From Terriglobus albidus (GTDB taxonomy: Bacteria; Acidobacteriota; Terriglobia; Terriglobales; Acidobacteriaceae): DNA of 64,000 bases. The stretch lies in assembly GCF_025685425.1 (NCBI RefSeq), contig NZ_JAGTAS010000056.1, positions 186,001-250,000 of the forward strand, written 5' to 3'. Positions 63,162 through 64,000 of the stretch are shown piece by piece. Under the pieces are notes generated by a model. It worked only from the letters and a program-made list of their open reading frames with translations. It was not told the origin of the DNA and did not search any database. Numbering within the stretch: position 1 is the stretch's first letter; each line of letters starts with the position of its first letter. Made by a program: the position numbers and the translations under genes.

Positions 63162-63272
63162 TAGAGCTTTTTCCCTGTAGGTGTAGGGTTTCCGCATCTA
63201 TGGGCGTTTTCCGCAATGAAGACGCCGCTGCACTCCTCTTCCGGGACACCCAGCAACAGGGAAATGCTTTGG
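63162..63272 (-). repeat. Palindromic dispersed element, copy F (~111 bp, eroded)
   Basis: Same family as 6953 in reverse orientation: TAGAGCTTTTTCCCTGTAGG at the left, CAGGGAAATGCTTTGG at the right, inner hairpin GGCGTTTTCC-gcaat-GAAGACGCC with one mismatch. It lies 38 bases upstream of the TPR gene. Confidence 0.8.
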
Positions 63273-63331
63273 GCAGCCACGGCAGCTTCTAATCCGCCAG
63301 CACTCCGATCGATAGAGATCGCTATCTCCTG

Positions 63332-64000
63332 CTAGTCGAGATCGTATCCGAATAGACGGAGACGCTCGTTTTCACGCTCAATCGAGCGTTCTCTGCCTCG
63401 TAGCAGGCCCCTGATGGAGAGTTCGCCGCATATCTGTCCCGTTGCCCGCTCGACGACCGGTAATGCTTCTACTCCTTCAGTTGCCATAATCTCCGCTGCT
63501 CCGCGCGTCGTTGAATCGTCATAGGCATAGAAAGGCGGGAGCGCGTTGGCTGGGGGATCGGCTGTGAGAGGAGACATCACTTCACGGACAAGCACGAGCT
63601 CAAGCGGGTCAACACCGTATTCCCGCGTGAGGTGGAAGCCCCGCCGGCTGAGTTTCTCGGTCAGGATCGATCGAGGCATGATCAACGCTGTAACCAGGTA
63701 AGACGCGATGCAGGCCATCGAAAGAGGCAGCAGCGCGGGCAGGCAATGCGTTACTTCCAGGCTGAAGAGAATTGCGGTCAAGGGAACACCGAGGGAGCCG
63801 GCCAACATCGATCCCATGCCGATTAAGGCAAAGAAAGCCTGGGTTTCGGCCGAAGCGTGAGCCAGATGTCCAGCAAGCGCTCCAACGGCGCCTCCGATCA
63901 TGAGGAGCGGCGCAAGAACACCGCCGGAGGTCCCCGATCCCAGCGAGAAAGCCCACATCAGCGACTTCGCCAGAAGGATTCCAACGATCAGGGCAAGTGG
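63332..64000 (-). CDS. Second ClC-family channel with CBS domains (cut by window edge)
   Basis: Only the C-terminal part (about 222 residues) is visible; the frame is open to base 64000 and the first visible ATG at 63958 is internal (PLALIVGILLAKSL precedes it). GSGTSGGVLAPLLMIGG and GSLGVPLTAILFSLEV are the ClC pore and late-helix motifs; two CBS units follow (VREVMSPLTADPPANA, IMATEGVEALPVVERATGQICG). Distinct from the ClC protein at 60749; the two flank the TPR gene. Confidence 0.9.
   Translation of the reverse strand, partial: PLALIVGILLAKSLMWAFSLGSGTSGGVLAPLLMIGGAVGALAGHLAHASAETQAFFALIGMGSMLAGSLGVPLTAILFSLEVTHCLPALLPLSMACIASYLVTALIMPRSILTEKLSRRGFHLTREYGVDPLELVLVREVMSPLTADPPANALPPFYAYDDSTTRGAAEIMATEGVEALPVVERATGQICGELSIRGLLRGRERSIERENERLRLFGYDLD

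Noticed and set aside
1-64000. CRISPR arrays, tRNA or rRNA genes, prophage
   Set aside because: None seen on either strand; the repeated elements are too few, too far apart and palindromic, unlike CRISPR.

Overview
The window looks like a chromosome segment of an Acidobacteriota (Terriglobia/Acidobacteriaceae-like) bacterium. This is inferred from gene content: a PadR regulator coupled to a double MacB/FtsX permease of the ADOP type, TonB receptors with an N-terminal carboxypeptidase-like domain, several exported glycoside hydrolases with Tat-type leaders, a PQQ dehydrogenase and a YXWGXW protein. No rRNA, tRNA, CRISPR array, phage or intact transposase was seen. Base composition and codon use look uniform.

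Layout. (1) 1-10104, plus strand: an exported sugar-processing cluster with a FG-GAP/VCBS protein (cut by the window edge), a PQQ dehydrogenase with an internal cytochrome c domain, a parallel beta-helix protein, a Tat-exported enolase-superfamily sugar-acid dehydratase, a Sec-exported RraA-like protein and a Tat-exported GH127 enzyme. (2) 10278-26047, minus strand: a 15-gene cobalamin regulon that starts at a strong promoter and a cobalamin riboswitch. Its order is cobU, cbiA, btuF, a TonB receptor, btuC, btuD, cobT, cobS, cobC, an uncharacterised gene with a ParB-like DGYHR motif, a PduO-type adenosyltransferase, bluB, cobQ, cbiB and cobD. Most junctions are 1 to 4 base overlaps. Together they cover uptake, late corrin tailoring, DMB synthesis and nucleotide-loop assembly; corrin-ring genes are not here. 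(3) 26532-29575: ADOP permease plus PadR, with two matched inverted repeats before padR. (4) 29786-34345: a very large GH13-type protein 15 bp downstream of a short CDF-type transporter gene. (5) 34739-41386: a PagL-like protein, an integrase remnant, an alpha/beta hydrolase, an AMP-ligase/ACP/PlsC fusion, and a divergent SRPBCC + epimerase pair. (6) 41597-47842: YXWGXW protein, MarR regulator, TonB receptor, multicopper oxidase, outer-membrane protein and VTT-family membrane protein. (7) 48236-64000: GH3, msrB-msrA, HD hydrolase, DoxX/cupin/AhpD-like operon opposite a MocR regulator, a large FAD/Fe-S oxidoreductase, GH79, two ClC channels and a TPR protein.

The most distinctive non-coding signal is a family of six ~112-117 bp palindromic elements (6953, 26175, 41488, 50453, 51857, 63162). 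They begin with TAGAGC and end with GCTCTA. In three cases the terminal TAG is also the stop codon of a neighbouring gene, which suggests insertion at TA within stop codons. A shorter related element (35561) and a half copy (44790) also exist. The best candidate for an undescribed function is the DGYHR-motif gene embedded in the cobalamin operon.
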